The notes beneath the pieces are model-generated. The model worked only from the letters and a program-made list of their open reading frames with translations, was not told the origin of the DNA and ran no database searches. DNA of 64,000 bases, taken from NCBI RefSeq assembly GCF_024748615.1, contig NZ_CP087168.1:2480001-2544000 (forward strand), in the 5' to 3' direction. The DNA is from Pseudomonas sp. B21-048. Lineage in GTDB: Bacteria > Pseudomonadota > Gammaproteobacteria > Pseudomonadales > Pseudomonadaceae. Positions 1 through 9,065 of this stretch are shown here, in pieces; position 1 is the stretch's first letter, and the number at the start of each line of letters is the position of its first letter. The translations under genes were made by a program, and so were the position numbers.

Positions 1-721
1 GGGTTTCCGCGGGCAGCGGCAGGTTCCAGTAGTCGGTCGGCAGGCCGAGTCGTTCGTTACGCTCGATGGCCCGGCTGACCGTGCCTTCGCCGGCGTTGTA
101 GGCCGCCAGGGCGAGCAGCCAGTCGCCGTTGAACATGTCGTGCAGACGGGTCAGGTAATCCATGGCCGCGGTGGTCGAGGCGGTGATGTCGCGACGGCCA
201 TCGTAGAAGCGGGTCTGACGCAGGTTGAAGTAACGCCCGGTGGAAGGAATGAATTGCCAAAGACCCACCGCATCGGCCCGGGAATAGGCCATCGGGTTGT
301 AGGCGCTTTCAATCACCGGCAACAGCGCCAGTTCCAGCGGCATGTTGCGTTCTTCAAGGCGTTCGACGATGTAGTGAATGTAGAGGCTGCCGCGTTCGCC
401 GGCGTTTTCAAGGAAGGACGGGTTACTGGCGAACCACAGGCGCTGTTGCTCGATGCGCGGGTTGACGCCCAGGTTGTCCTGCAACTGGAAGCCCTGGCGC
501 ATGCGCTCCCAGACGTCCTGTGGTATTTGCGGTGTGGGTTTTTCGCTGAGCCAGACAGGTTTTTGCTTGGCTCGCGCGGCGATATTCGGGGTGTGTGTCG
601 CTTCGGTCTGCGGCACATGGCTGGAACAGCCCGCCAAAGTGGCGGACACAGCCACCGCGATGGCTTGAGCCAAGCGGGTCAATGCGTCTGAATTGATGGC
701 TTTACGAATAGGTGACGACAT
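1..721 (-). CDS. mltD: Membrane-bound lytic murein transglycosylase D, 3' end outside window
   Basis: This lipoprotein should cleave peptidoglycan glycan strands from the periplasmic face of the outer membrane. Reading down from 721 the protein begins MSSPIRKAIN, has a hydrophobic stretch and a lipobox LAGC near residue 32. It then enters an SLT/lysozyme-like domain with the catalytic-Glu motif PVIESAYNP, the flanking AVGLWQFIPSTG and the later LALAAYNAGEGTV. Only about 240 residues are present; the LysM repeats expected at the C terminus lie beyond base 1. It follows gloB on the same strand after a 99-bp gap. The order mltD-gloB-yafS-rnhA-dnaQ is also the order in Escherichia coli, which supports the call. 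The frame is continuous from the ATG at 721 to the window edge. Confidence 0.93.
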   Translation of the reverse strand, partial: MSSPIRKAINSDALTRLAQAIAVAVSATLAGCSSHVPQTEATHTPNIAARAKQKPVWLSEKPTPQIPQDVWERMRQGFQLQDNLGVNPRIEQQRLWFASNPSFLENAGERGSLYIHYIVERLEERNMPLELALLPVIESAYNPMAYSRADAVGLWQFIPSTGRYFNLRQTRFYDGRRDITASTTAAMDYLTRLHDMFNGDWLLALAAYNAGEGTVSRAIERNERLGLPTDYWNLPLPAET

Positions 722-820
722 TGGCTGGAAGTAAGTTCCGGGCAAAAATGTCGGGCGATTCTAGAAAGCGCACCCCCTGCGGTCAACCATTCAGAATTTT
801 TGTACCATCAAGCAGCCTCC

Positions 821-1588
821 CTAGAACGTGTCTTTCCAAGCGCGAAGAGCCGCAAAAACCGCACTCGGAGCCCGGTTGTCGGGTCCATTCCGTTCGTCCA
901 CTTTTTCTTTAACGGATGTTTCGCCGGTACGCAAAAACGGATTGGTGAGCTTTTCCAGTGCCAGTGTCGAAGGCAGCGTCATGATTCCGGCGTCGCGTTG
1001 ACGGGCGACTTTGGCCAGTCGTGCGAGGGTGTCGGCGTTGCCCGGTTCGACCGCTGCGGCAAACTTCAGATTGCTCAGGGTGTACTCGTGGGTGCAGTAG
1101 ACCAACGTGTCTTCGGGGAGCGCCGCGAGGCGGCTCAGCGAGTGATGCATTTGCTCGGGCGTGCCTTCGAATAACCGGCCGCAACCGGCAGCGAACAGGG
1201 TGTCGCCGCAAAACAAATGGCCTTGGTGATAAAAGGCGATGTGCCCGAGGGTATGGCCCGGCACCTGGATGACGTCGAAGTCCCAGCCCAGCACGCTGAT
1301 GCGGTCATTGTCCTTGAGCGCCACGTCTCGCGCCGGGATGCTTTCACTGGCCGGGCCGTAGACTGTCGCGTCTGTCGCTTTTTTCAGCCGCTCGACGCCG
1401 CCGACATGGTCATGATGGTGATGAGTGATCAGAATATCGCTTAACACCCAGCCCGGGTGCGCCGCGAGCCAGGCGTGTACTGGCGCGGCATCACCCGGAT
1501 CGACCACGGCGCAGCGCTGGGTGCTGTGGTCTTGCAACAACCAGATGTAGTTGTCGGTGAAGGCGGGCAGGGCACTGATCTGTATCAT
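821..1588 (-). CDS. gloB: Hydroxyacylglutathione hydrolase (glyoxalase II)
   Basis: Glyoxalase II hydrolyses S-lactoylglutathione to lactate and glutathione, the second step of methylglyoxal detoxification, in the cytoplasm. The 255-residue product has the usual family length. It shows the metallo-beta-lactamase binuclear metal motif [10 protein letters not shown] at residues 55-64, then PGHTLGH, GDTLF and CTHEYT for the remaining metal and substrate ligands, and a C-terminal glyoxalase II domain with RNGPDNR. The frame is open further upstream, but the start [10 protein letters not shown] at 1588 matches the family N terminus and is preferred to the ATG at 1699. The gene is divergent from the methyltransferase gene and lies upstream of mltD on the same strand. 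Confidence 0.96.
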   Translation of the reverse strand: MIQISALPAFTDNYIWLLQDHSTQRCAVVDPGDAAPVHAWLAAHPGWVLSDILITHHHHDHVGGVERLKKATDATVYGPASESIPARDVALKDNDRISVLGWDFDVIQVPGHTLGHIAFYHQGHLFCGDTLFAAGCGRLFEGTPEQMHHSLSRLAALPEDTLVYCTHEYTLSNLKFAAAVEPGNADTLARLAKVARQRDAGIMTLPSTLALEKLTNPFLRTGETSVKEKVDERNGPDNRAPSAVFAALRAWKDTF

Positions 1589-1653
1589 CGTCGGATTCGC
1601 CAAGCGGAAAACATTGGCGCATCTTAGAACTTCCTGGCGCGTTGGAGAATGCA

Positions 1654-2412
1654 ATGACCGATAAAGCGTTCGCTCAGGCCGATCCTGAGTGGCTGACATT
1701 GATCAGCGCGGCCCGTGAATGGCTATCCGGGCCCATCGGGCAATTTCTGCTGGACGAAGAACGACGCATGCTCGAAGACGAGTTGGGGCGCTTCTTCGGC
1801 GGCTACCTGGTGCATTACGGCCCCTCGGCGCAAACACCGCCGTCGGCACCGCAGGTCCAGCGCAATGTGCGGCTCGGTGCGCCGTTGCCGGGGGTCGAGA
1901 TCGTTTGTGAAGAGCAGGCCTGGCCGTTGAGCGAGCATGCCGCCGATGTGGTGGTGTTGCAGCACGGGCTGGATTTCTGCCTGTCGCCCCACGGTTTGCT
2001 GCGCGAAGCAGCGAGCAGTGTTCGGCCTGGCGGGCATCTGCTGATTGTCGGGATCAACCCCTGGAGCAGTTGGGGCCTGCGTCATGTGTTCGCCCATGAC
2101 GCCTTGCGCAAGGCCCGCTGCATTTCGCCGTCGCGGGTTGCTGACTGGCTGAACCTGCTGGGCTTCGCGCTGGAGAAACGCCGCTTCGGGTGCTATCGTC
2201 CGCCGCTTGCGTCGCCTGCCTGGCAAGCCCGTCTGGCCGGTTGGGAGCGCAAGGCCGGTGACTGGCAATTGTCGGGTGGTGGCTTCTATTTATTGGTCGC
2301 GCGCAAGATCGTGGTGGGTCTGCGGCCGGTGCGTCAGGAACGGCGCGAACCGATGGGCAAGCTGATTCCGTTGCCGATGGCCAAGGTCAACCGTCGTCAC
2401 CTCGAACCGTAA
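1654..2412 (+). CDS. YafS-like class I SAM-dependent methyltransferase
   Basis: The 252-residue product belongs to the small methyltransferase family that sits between gloB and rnhA in many gammaproteobacteria (YafS in E. coli). Its substrate is unknown. The visible parts of the Rossmann-type fold are a [12 protein letters not shown] strand, the motif-III-like [17 protein letters not shown] and the following ADWLNLLGF. The classical glycine-rich motif I is weak or absent, which is usual for this family. An ATG at 1642 is in frame, but GGAGA sits about seven bases before the ATG at 1654, so 1654 is preferred. The gene diverges from gloB. A GC-rich imperfect hairpin lies in the 92-bp gap before rnhA. 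Confidence 0.8.
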   Translation: MTDKAFAQADPEWLTLISAAREWLSGPIGQFLLDEERRMLEDELGRFFGGYLVHYGPSAQTPPSAPQVQRNVRLGAPLPGVEIVCEEQAWPLSEHAADVVVLQHGLDFCLSPHGLLREAASSVRPGGHLLIVGINPWSSWGLRHVFAHDALRKARCISPSRVADWLNLLGFALEKRRFGCYRPPLASPAWQARLAGWERKAGDWQLSGGGFYLLVARKIVVGLRPVRQERREPMGKLIPLPMAKVNRRHLEP

Positions 2413-2504
2413 TACACATTTTATTTTCCCGGCCGGGTTCGCCCCGGCCTCGGGCATCGTCGGTCACCGATCGGCGAGCCACCGCATTTTCTGGATAGAT
2501 TGGC

Positions 2505-2957
2505 ATGAGCGATAGCGTAGAACTCTTCACCGATGGCGCCTGTAAGGGCAACCCTGGCCCGGGCGGCTGGGGCGCGTTGCTGGTGTGCAAGGGCGTTGAA
2601 AAAGAACTCTGGGGCGGCGAAGCCAACACCACCAACAACCGCATGGAGTTGATGGGCGCGATCCGTGGCCTGGAAGAACTCAAGCGCTCCTGCGACGTGC
2701 TGCTGGTGACCGATTCCCAGTACGTGATGAAAGGCATCAACGAGTGGATGGCTAACTGGAAGAAGCGCGGCTGGAAAACCGCGGCGAAAGAACCGGTGAA
2801 AAACGCCGATCTGTGGAAACTGCTCGACGAGCAGGTCAACCGCCACAACGTCACCTGGAAATGGGTGCGCGGGCACATCGGCCATCACGGCAACGAACGG
2901 GCTGACCAACTGGCCAACCGTGGCGTTGATGAAGTGCGTGGGTACAAACAAGCCTAG
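2505..2957 (+). CDS. rnhA: Ribonuclease HI
   Basis: RNase HI degrades the RNA strand of RNA-DNA hybrids (R-loops, Okazaki primers). The 150-residue protein matches the family length and keeps all catalytic positions: D10 in FTDGA, E48 in NRMELM, D70 in VTDSQYV and D134 in ERADQLA, with H124 in the RGHIGHHGN loop. The basic handle region [20 protein letters not shown] is present, as in E. coli RNase HI. It lies upstream of dnaQ on the same strand, separated by 227 bp that contain a ~110-bp palindromic repeat. In E. coli these two genes are divergent and share a promoter region, so the codirectional arrangement here is the Pseudomonas form. Confidence 0.97.
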   Translation: MSDSVELFTDGACKGNPGPGGWGALLVCKGVEKELWGGEANTTNNRMELMGAIRGLEELKRSCDVLLVTDSQYVMKGINEWMANWKKRGWKTAAKEPVKNADLWKLLDEQVNRHNVTWKWVRGHIGHHGNERADQLANRGVDEVRGYKQA

Positions 2958-2963
2958 ACCTTT

Positions 2964-3076
2964 CACTGATCGTTCCCATGCTCTACGTGGGAATGCAGCC
3001 CGGGACGCTCTGCGTCCCATTGGAACGCGGAGCGTCCCTTGAGGCATTCCCACGCAGAGCGTGGGAACGATCAGTG
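2964..3076. repeat. ~110-bp palindromic intergenic repeat (copy 1)
   Basis: The outer arms CACTGATCGTTCCCA and TGGGAACGATCAGTG are perfect inverted repeats. Inside them each half folds again on CCCA-GC...GC-TGGG and GGGACGCT/AGCGTCCC stems. The same architecture recurs at 22158-22269 and 28220-28330, with a half copy at 43586-43619. It would form a long cruciform or double hairpin in the rnhA-dnaQ gap. It is a REP-like dispersed element of the P. fluorescens group and contains no ORF. Confidence 0.85.
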
Positions 3077-3184
3077 GGAGCGAGCCTGCTCGCGATGGGT
3101 GCAACACGGTGTATCTGAAAGACCCCGGCGAGCGTGTTAACATCGCCGCTTTTGCACGATTGACCCGTTGAGAGCTGAGCACTG

Positions 3185-3943
3185 ATGGCCACCAGATCCG
3201 TTGTACTCGATACCGAAACCACCGGCATGCCGGTGACCGACGGCCACCGGATTATCGAAATCGGTTGTGTCGAGTTGATCGGTCGGCGCCTGACCGGCCG
3301 GCATTTCCACGTTTACCTGCAACCGGATCGCGAGAGTGATGAAGGCGCCATCGGCGTTCACGGCATCACTAACGAATTCCTGGTGGGCAAGCCGCGTTTC
3401 ACTGAAGTAGCCGATGAGTTTTTCGAGTTCATCAAGGGCGCGCAGCTGATCATCCATAACGCGGCGTTCGACGTTGGCTTCATCAACAACGAATTCGCCC
3501 TGATGGGCCATCACGATCGCGCGGACATCACGCAACACTGCTCGATCCTCGACACCCTGATGATGGCCCGGGAACGTCACCCGGGGCAGCGCAATAGCCT
3601 TGACGCCTTGTGCAAGCGCTATGGCGTCGACAACTCCGGCCGTGAGCTGCACGGCGCCTTGCTCGACTCCGAGATTCTGGCCGACGTTTACCTGACCATG
3701 ACCGGTGGTCAGACCAGCCTGTCGCTGGCCGGTAACGCGTCCGATGGCAATGGTTCAGGTGCAGGCGCGGACAACTCCGCCACCGAAATCCGTCGTCTGC
3801 CAGCCGATCGTCAGCCGATCCGGATCATCCGTGCCAGTGAAGAAGACCTGGCCCAGCACATTGCGCGCCTTGAAGCCATCGCCAAATCCGCCGGCGCTCC
3901 GTCGCTTTGGCAGCAATTGGCTGAGGCCAAGGCCCAGGCGTAA
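3185..3943 (+). CDS. dnaQ: DNA polymerase III epsilon subunit (3'-5' proofreading exonuclease)
   Basis: Epsilon is the proofreading subunit of the replicative polymerase core. The 252-residue product begins MATRSVVLDTETTGM, giving the ExoI residues D9 and E11. It continues through GVHGITNEFL (ExoI-epsilon), HNAAFDVGF (ExoII Asp) and the ExoIII-epsilon HGALLDSEILADVY with its catalytic His and Asp. The C-terminal tail after residue 180 is the flexible linker that binds the alpha subunit and ends in LWQQLAEAKAQA. The ATG at 3185 is the first in frame and fits the family N terminus. The neighbour rnhA confirms the identity. Confidence 0.97.
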   Translation: MATRSVVLDTETTGMPVTDGHRIIEIGCVELIGRRLTGRHFHVYLQPDRESDEGAIGVHGITNEFLVGKPRFTEVADEFFEFIKGAQLIIHNAAFDVGFINNEFALMGHHDRADITQHCSILDTLMMARERHPGQRNSLDALCKRYGVDNSGRELHGALLDSEILADVYLTMTGGQTSLSLAGNASDGNGSGAGADNSATEIRRLPADRQPIRIIRASEEDLAQHIARLEAIAKSAGAPSLWQQLAEAKAQA

Positions 3944-3964
3944 ATCGCAGATAAAAAGCGAAAG

Positions 3965-4088
3965 TGCTTTTGTGGCGAGGGAGCTTGCTCCCGCTGGGTC
4001 GCGAAGCGGCCCCTGTGGTCTTCCAGTGACACCGCATCTTGCGACTGCTACGCGGCCGAGCGGGAGCAAGGTCCCTCGCCACGAGAGC
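3965..4088. repeat. REP pair (REPIN-like inverted repeat)
   Basis: GTGGCGAGGGAGCTTGCTCCC on the left and an inverted, slightly diverged copy ending GGTCCCTCGCCACGAG on the right flank about 60 bases of spacer. Each copy is itself a small hairpin around GGGAGC-TT-GCTCCC. This is the layout of paired REP sequences in the P. fluorescens group. It lies just past the dnaQ stop; nothing coding is seen in the 288-bp dnaQ-ldcA gap apart from this and the leader hairpin at 4182-4219. Confidence 0.8.
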
Positions 4089-4181
4089 TCATCTCTACTT
4101 CACATTTTCTCGCTTCAGCATGGTTCGCCCACCGACCCACTTCAGGGCATCCCCCTCGCCACATGGGCTCCAACCCTCTAC

Positions 4182-4219
4182 CCTGAGGTGATTGGCAGGC
4201 CACGGTCTGCCGCCTCAGG
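4182..4219 (+). promoter_or_regulatory. Leader hairpin overlapping the ldcA Shine-Dalgarno
   Basis: CCTGAGG (4182-4188) pairs with CCTCAGG (4213-4219), and inside it GGCAG (4194-4198) pairs with CTGCC (4207-4211). The right arm runs into CAGGA, the only convincing ribosome-binding sequence before the ldcA ATG at 4232, so the folded form would partly hide it. No T-run follows, so it is not an intrinsic terminator. A role in translational control is inference. Confidence 0.45.
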
Positions 4220-4231
4220 ACACCGAGCCCC

Positions 4232-6487
4232 ATGTATAAAGATTTGAAATTTCCGGTCCTGATCGTCCACCGCGACATCAAGGCCGACACCGTTGCCGGT
4301 GATCGTGTACGTGGCATCGCCCGGGAGCTGGAGCAAGAAGGCTTCAGCATCGTCTCGGCAGTCGATTACAACGAAGGGCGTCTGGTCGCCTCGACGCATC
4401 ACGGCCTCTCTTGCATGTTGATTGCCGCCGAAGATGCCAGCACCCATGCTCATCTTCTGCATAACATGGCCGAGCTGATTCGCTTGGCACGGGTTCGAGC
4501 GCCGGACCTGCCGATCTTCGCCTTGGGCGAGCAGGTGACCCTCGAAAATGCCCCGGCCGACGCCATGGCCGAACTCAATCAACTGCGCGGCATTCTTTAT
4601 TTGTTCGAAGACACTGTGCCTTTCCTCGCCCGTCAGGTCGCCCGCGCGGCGCGCAAATATCTGGACGGCCTGTTGCCGCCGTTTTTCAAGGCGCTGGTGC
4701 AGCACACGGCCGACTCCAATTATTCCTGGCATACGCCGGGCCATGGCGGCGGCGTGGCGTATCACAAGAGCCCGGTGGGGCAGGCGTTTCACCAGTTCTT
4801 CGGGGAAAACACCCTGCGTTCGGATTTGTCGGTGTCGGTACCGGAACTCGGTTCGCTGCTCGATCACACGGGGCCACTGGCCGAGGCGGAAGCGAGAGCG
4901 GCCCGAAATTTCGGCGCCGATCACACCTTTTTCGTGATCAATGGCACCTCGACCGCCAACAAGATCGTCTGGCATTCCATGGTGGCCCGCGATGATCTGG
5001 TGCTGGTGGATCGCAACTGCCACAAGTCAGTGTTGCACTCGATCATCATGACCGGCGCGATTCCGCTGTACCTGTGCCCGGAGCGCAATGAACTGGGGAT
5101 TATCGGCCCGATTCCGTTGAGCGAATTCAGCCGCGAATCGATCCAGGCCAAGATCGACGCCAGCCCGCTGACCCAGGGCCGCGAACCCAAGGTCAAATTG
5201 GCGGTGGTGACCAACTCGACCTACGACGGCCTCTGTTACAACGCCGAGCTGATCAAGCAAAGCCTGGGCAACAGCGTCGAGGTGTTGCATTTCGACGAGG
5301 CCTGGTACGCCTATGCGGCGTTCCACGAGTTCTTCGCCGGCCGTTACGGCATGGGCACCTCTCGCAGCGAAGACAGTCCGCTGGTGTTCACTACGCACTC
5401 CACGCACAAATTGCTGGCGGCGTTCAGTCAGGCGTCGATGATTCATGTTCAGGACGGCGGTGCGCGGCAACTGGATCGCGACCGTTTCAACGAAGCGTTC
5501 ATGATGCACATCTCGACTTCACCGCAGTACAGCATCATCGCCTCGCTGGATGTAGCCTCGGCGATGATGGAAGGGCCGGCCGGGCGTTCGCTGTTGCAGG
5601 AAATGTTCGACGAGGCCCTGAGTTTTCGCCGGGCGCTGGCCAATCTGCGCCAGCATATCGCCGCCGATGACTGGTGGTTCTCCATCTGGCAGCCACCCTC
5701 GGCCGAAGGTATCGAGCAGGTGGTCACCGAAGATTGGTTGCTGCAACCCGATGCCGATTGGCACGGCTTTGGCGGCGTGACCGACGACTACGTGCTCCTT
5801 GATCCGATCAAGGTCACGTTAGTGATGCCGGGTCTAACGGCGGGCGGTGCCCTGAGCGCGCGCGGGATTCCGGCGGCGGTGGTCAGCAAATTCCTCTGGG
5901 AACGTGGGCTGGTCGTGGAAAAGACCGGGCTGTATTCGTTCCTGGTGCTGTTCTCCATGGGCATCACCAAGGGCAAATGGAGCACGTTGCTAACCGAGTT
6001 GCTGGAGTTCAAGCGCAGTTATGACGCCAACGTTAGTTTGGCCACCTGCCTGCCATGCGTGGCACAACACAATATTGCCCGTTATCAAGGCATGGGTTTG
6101 CGGGATCTGTGTGATCAATTGCACGCCTGTTATCGCAGCAACGCCACGGCCAAACACCTCAAACGCATGTACACCGTACTGCCGGAAGTCGCGATGAAGC
6201 CGGCGCACGCCTATGATCAATTGGTACGCGGGGAGGTTGAGGCTGTTTCGATCGATGCTCTGGACGGGCGGATCGCAGCGGTAATGCTGGTGCCATACCC
6301 GCCGGGGATCCCGTTGATCATGCCCGGCGAGCGTTTCACCGAGTCGACCCGTTCGATCATCGATTACCTGAAGTTTGCCCGTACGTTCGACAGTAGTTTT
6401 CCCGGATTTGTCGCCGATGTGCATGGCTTGCAACACGAAGACGAGGGCAATGGACGGCACTACACCGTCGATTGCATCAAGGAATGA
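4232..6487 (+). CDS. ldcA: Orn/Arg/Lys decarboxylase, probably lysine decarboxylase
   Basis: This is a fold-type I PLP-dependent decarboxylase that converts a basic amino acid (most likely lysine to cadaverine) in the cytoplasm. The 751 residues comprise an N-terminal response-regulator-like wing domain (about 1-150), the PLP domain with TPGHGGGVAY and the Schiff-base lysine K393 in THSTHKLLAAF, and a C-terminal domain ending near CIKE. Length and the position downstream of dnaQ agree with LdcA of P. aeruginosa, where it starts the cadaverine route of lysine breakdown. The motifs alone do not separate lysine from ornithine or arginine. A GNAT gene begins within or just after its stop codon. 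The leader hairpin at 4182-4219 may affect translation. Confidence 0.85.
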   Translation: MYKDLKFPVLIVHRDIKADTVAGDRVRGIARELEQEGFSIVSAVDYNEGRLVASTHHGLSCMLIAAEDASTHAHLLHNMAELIRLARVRAPDLPIFALGEQVTLENAPADAMAELNQLRGILYLFEDTVPFLARQVARAARKYLDGLLPPFFKALVQHTADSNYSWHTPGHGGGVAYHKSPVGQAFHQFFGENTLRSDLSVSVPELGSLLDHTGPLAEAEARAARNFGADHTFFVINGTSTANKIVWHSMVARDDLVLVDRNCHKSVLHSIIMTGAIPLYLCPERNELGIIGPIPLSEFSRESIQAKIDASPLTQGREPKVKLAVVTNSTYDGLCYNAELIKQSLGNSVEVLHFDEAWYAYAAFHEFFAGRYGMGTSRSEDSPLVFTTHSTHKLLAAFSQASMIHVQDGGARQLDRDRFNEAFMMHISTSPQYSIIASLDVASAMMEGPAGRSLLQEMFDEALSFRRALANLRQHIAADDWWFSIWQPPSAEGIEQVVTEDWLLQPDADWHGFGGVTDDYVLLDPIKVTLVMPGLTAGGALSARGIPAAVVSKFLWERGLVVEKTGLYSFLVLFSMGITKGKWSTLLTELLEFKRSYDANVSLATCLPCVAQHNIARYQGMGLRDLCDQLHACYRSNATAKHLKRMYTVLPEVAMKPAHAYDQLVRGEVEAVSIDALDGRIAAVMLVPYPPGIPLIMPGERFTESTRSIIDYLKFARTFDSSFPGFVADVHGLQHEDEGNGRHYTVDCIKE

Positions 6488-6501
6488 GGACCTTTGCGAG
6501 T

Positions 6502-7116
6502 ATGCAACCCGTCATGAATCCCAAATACCCGGGCCTCTCGGTGCGTGTCGCCGATGAGGGGTTTGCGGCTTATATCTGGGGCAGTGATTTCAGTTTTGAA
6601 GTCGCCGCCTATGGTGTCGCGCAAATCGGTAAGCCGGTGGCGCAGTGGCCGGTGACGCCAATCACCCCGTATCGCAAGTGTTACGGCATCGATCCCGAAG
6701 AATTCAGCAGTTTTCACGATGCCGCTGACAGCGCGATTTTCATGGCCTACCTGGATGACGAGCCGGTGGGGCACCTGGTGGTCAGCACCAACTGGAACGG
6801 TTTCGCCCATATCGATGAATTGGCGGTGCATGCACCGGCGCGCCGTCATGGCGTGGCCAAGGCGTTGCTGGACGTGGCGCAGTTCTGGAGCCGCAAGAAA
6901 AAACTGCCGGGCATCATGCTGGAAACCCAGAACAACAACCTGGGTGCCTGTCGACTTTATGAGCGCTGCGGTTATACCGTCGGCGGGATCGATCATCTGC
7001 GCTACCGCGGGATCGATCCGAACACCGCCGAGGTGGCGCTGTTCTGGTATCGGCTGTTCGATAACCCGCTGGAAAACCCGCTCAGCTCGCCAGCATCGCC
7101 ACGGCTTGTTCCGTGA
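6502..7116 (+). CDS. GNAT acetyltransferase, streptothricin acetyltransferase (Sat)-like
   Basis: This GNAT protein resembles streptothricin acetyltransferases along its length. It has STNWNG before the core strand, then IDELAVHAPARRHGVAKALLD (acetyl-CoA motif with the R-x-x-G-x-A turn), LETQNNNLGACRLYERCGY and GGIDHLRY, and ends in an ALFWYRLF segment. Known Sat enzymes acetylate the beta-lysine of streptothricin. Here the gene is coupled to a lysine decarboxylase, so the true substrate may be lysine, cadaverine or another amine; that is inference. The start is uncertain. An ATG at 6484 overlaps the ldcA stop but has no spaced ribosome-binding site, while the ATG at 6502 is preceded by GAGGA at 6486, so 6502 is given. 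The 3' end overlaps the convergent LysR gene by 35 bp. Confidence 0.75.
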   Translation: MQPVMNPKYPGLSVRVADEGFAAYIWGSDFSFEVAAYGVAQIGKPVAQWPVTPITPYRKCYGIDPEEFSSFHDAADSAIFMAYLDDEPVGHLVVSTNWNGFAHIDELAVHAPARRHGVAKALLDVAQFWSRKKKLPGIMLETQNNNLGACRLYERCGYTVGGIDHLRYRGIDPNTAEVALFWYRLFDNPLENPLSSPASPRLVP

Positions 7117-7975
7117 TGATGTCCAGCAGCGCCTGAACGGCTGAAGAATGCTCGGCGCCCTTCAGGCTCAAGGCATACACGCTGATCGGCACGGCAGGCG
7201 CCAACGGGCAGGCATCGAGCCCGGCCGATTTGGCACCGAGGGCGGTGAATGGATCGACAATCGCCAGGCCTTCACCGGCCTCGACCATGCTGCGCATCAT
7301 TTGATGAGTCTGGACCCGGGTCTGAATGACCGGGGCAGGGCGCAGCGCATGCAGCTTGTTGTCCAGTGCCGGGTTCAATGGATCGTGACCTTCAAGGCCA
7401 ACCATTGACTGGCCAGCCAAGTCCAGCAGCGAGATGTATTTCTGTTTCGGTTGCAGCCAGCCATGGGGTGCCAGTAGCTGGAGCTTGCCTTGAGCGATGA
7501 TTTGGCAATGGATATCGGCGTGGTCCGGGTCATGCAGGCTCAGGCCCAAGTCGCTTTCACGCAGCAGCAGGCTTCTGACAATCTCGCGGGTAGGCTGGCT
7601 CAGAAGAGTACAAGGTGCGTCGGGGAGGCGTCGGCGCAGGGCCGCGATGCTGTGTGGCAACAGGTGTTGTGCCAACGGCGGGGTGCAGATGATTCGCAGG
7701 GGCGGGGCCAAATATTGCTTGAGGCTGCTGGCCAGTCGCTGCACCGGTTCGAGGGCTTCATAGACATGGGCGATCTCGACCTGCAACTCCCGCGCCTCGC
7801 GCGTGGCTTGCAGGCGACCACGCACGCTGGCAAACAGCATGAACCCCAACTGATCTTCGGCATCACGCAGGGTGCGTTCTACCTCGGCCACCGGCAGCTG
7901 CAGCCATTCGGCGGCGGTGCCCAGGTGACCGGTCTGCAGGAGCGCCTGGATCACTTCGATATGACGTAAACGCAT
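7082..7975 (-). CDS. LysR-family transcriptional regulator
   Basis: The 297-residue protein has an N-terminal winged helix-turn-helix (MRLRHIEVIQALLQTGHLGTAAEWLQL, then a diverged VAEVERTLRDAEDQLGFMLF) followed by a periplasmic-binding-protein-like effector domain from about residue 90. The HTH is atypical: the usual SQPALS-type recognition helix is replaced by PVAEVERTL. It is convergent with the GNAT gene (35-bp overlap). No divergent target gene is adjacent, so its regulon cannot be named. Confidence 0.85.
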   Translation of the reverse strand: MRLRHIEVIQALLQTGHLGTAAEWLQLPVAEVERTLRDAEDQLGFMLFASVRGRLQATREARELQVEIAHVYEALEPVQRLASSLKQYLAPPLRIICTPPLAQHLLPHSIAALRRRLPDAPCTLLSQPTREIVRSLLLRESDLGLSLHDPDHADIHCQIIAQGKLQLLAPHGWLQPKQKYISLLDLAGQSMVGLEGHDPLNPALDNKLHALRPAPVIQTRVQTHQMMRSMVEAGEGLAIVDPFTALGAKSAGLDACPLAPAVPISVYALSLKGAEHSSAVQALLDIITEQAVAMLAS

Positions 7976-8063
7976 GCGTGAAGTCCATGTTCAGCAGGTG
8001 AGGAAGTCAGTCACTGAATCCTAACTCAAGTGCACGCCTATGACTTCTGCTCATAACAGTGGG

Positions 8064-8300
8064 TTATGAGGCTACGTTCGTTTCAGGTTCGCGAATAAGG
8101 GTGACGCCTGATTGCACCAGCAAAAACTCGTTATCGTCGAGTTTGTTGACCCGGTCGCCAATAGCCAGCTTATAGGTGGTGACGGGCGCAGAGCCGGCGA
8201 GGCCGTCGTGCGAAGGGGTTGAGTCCTGGAACTCATGCACTGAATAAACGCGGCCTTCCGCGTCTCTTGCATGGAACTGACCGACGAGTACTGCTGCCAT
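8064..8300 (-). CDS. Small conserved hypothetical protein, 78 aa
   Basis: The product MAAVLVGQFHARDAEGRVYSV... is 78 residues with no signal peptide or membrane segment. It is rich in beta-strand-forming residues (VTTYKLAIGDRVNKLDDNEFLLVQSG), so it is probably a small beta-sheet protein. The minus strand carries AGAGG about ten bases before the ATG at 8300, which supports translation. It is a monocistronic unit between a LysR gene and a divergent FMN reductase gene. No function can be assigned. Confidence 0.65.
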   Translation of the reverse strand: MAAVLVGQFHARDAEGRVYSVHEFQDSTPSHDGLAGSAPVTTYKLAIGDRVNKLDDNEFLLVQSGVTLIREPETNVAS

Positions 8301-8482
8301 CTGCTTAGAACCTCTGGAGATAAATCACTCAATTTGCGGCTCTGTAGACCGTGGTTGGGCGAGGTAAGTTTTCCTACAGGAAAAAAATAGTCAGGGGCGG
8401 CGATTTTCCGTCGCCCGCTGGTTGAATCGTCATTTGAAATCTATAACTAGAGCTCTTTCCATCGGACAGTCGAGAATTCTCT

Positions 8483-9043
8483 ATGAGCAACGTCTACGAG
8501 ATCGCCGTTCTGGTCGGCAGCCTGAGAAAAGCGTCGATCAACCGCAAAGTCGCACTGGCGCTGGCCGAGTTGGCGCCTGCCAATCTGAAGCTGACCATCG
8601 TCGAAATCGGCGATTTGCCGCTTTACAACGAAGACATCGATGGCGAGTCACCGCCGGCAGCCTACAGCACTTTCCGACAACAAGTGAGTTCATCCGACGC
8701 GGTGCTGTTTGTGACCCCGGAATACAACCGCTCTGTACCGGCGCCGTTGAAGAATGCGATCGACGTGGGTTCGCGCCCCTACGGCAAGAGCGCCTGGAAC
8801 GGCAAGCCGGGGGCGGTGATCAGCGCTTCACCGGGCGCCGTCGGTGGGTTTGGGGCCAACCACAATATTCGCCAGTCCATGGTGTTTCTCAATGTGCCAT
8901 GCATGCAGCAACCGGAAGCCTATCTGGGTGGCGCCGGTTCAGCGTTCGACGAGGCAGGCAAGTTGTCGGAGTCGCTCAAGCCGTTCTTGCAGAAATTCAT
9001 CGATGCGTATGCGCAGTGGGTTGAGCAGCATAAAAAGCCATGA
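8483..9043 (+). CDS. NADPH-dependent FMN reductase (ChrR-like quinone/chromate reductase family)
   Basis: This 186-residue flavodoxin-fold protein probably binds FMN and reduces quinones or similar electrophiles with NAD(P)H. The N terminus EIAVLVGSLRKASINRKVA forms the phosphate-binding loop. It is followed by PEYNRSVPAPLKNAIDV and the loop ISASPGAVGGFGA, which are the signature segments of the FMN_red family. Length is typical. Start: ATG at 8483 after GAGA. It stands alone between a divergent small gene and a convergent DUF1853 gene; a strong hairpin at 9066-9100 follows it. The preferred substrate cannot be read from sequence. Confidence 0.88.
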   Translation: MSNVYEIAVLVGSLRKASINRKVALALAELAPANLKLTIVEIGDLPLYNEDIDGESPPAAYSTFRQQVSSSDAVLFVTPEYNRSVPAPLKNAIDVGSRPYGKSAWNGKPGAVISASPGAVGGFGANHNIRQSMVFLNVPCMQQPEAYLGGAGSAFDEAGKLSESLKPFLQKFIDAYAQWVEQHKKP

Positions 9044-9065
9044 CCGTCCCCATCTAGACCGTATT

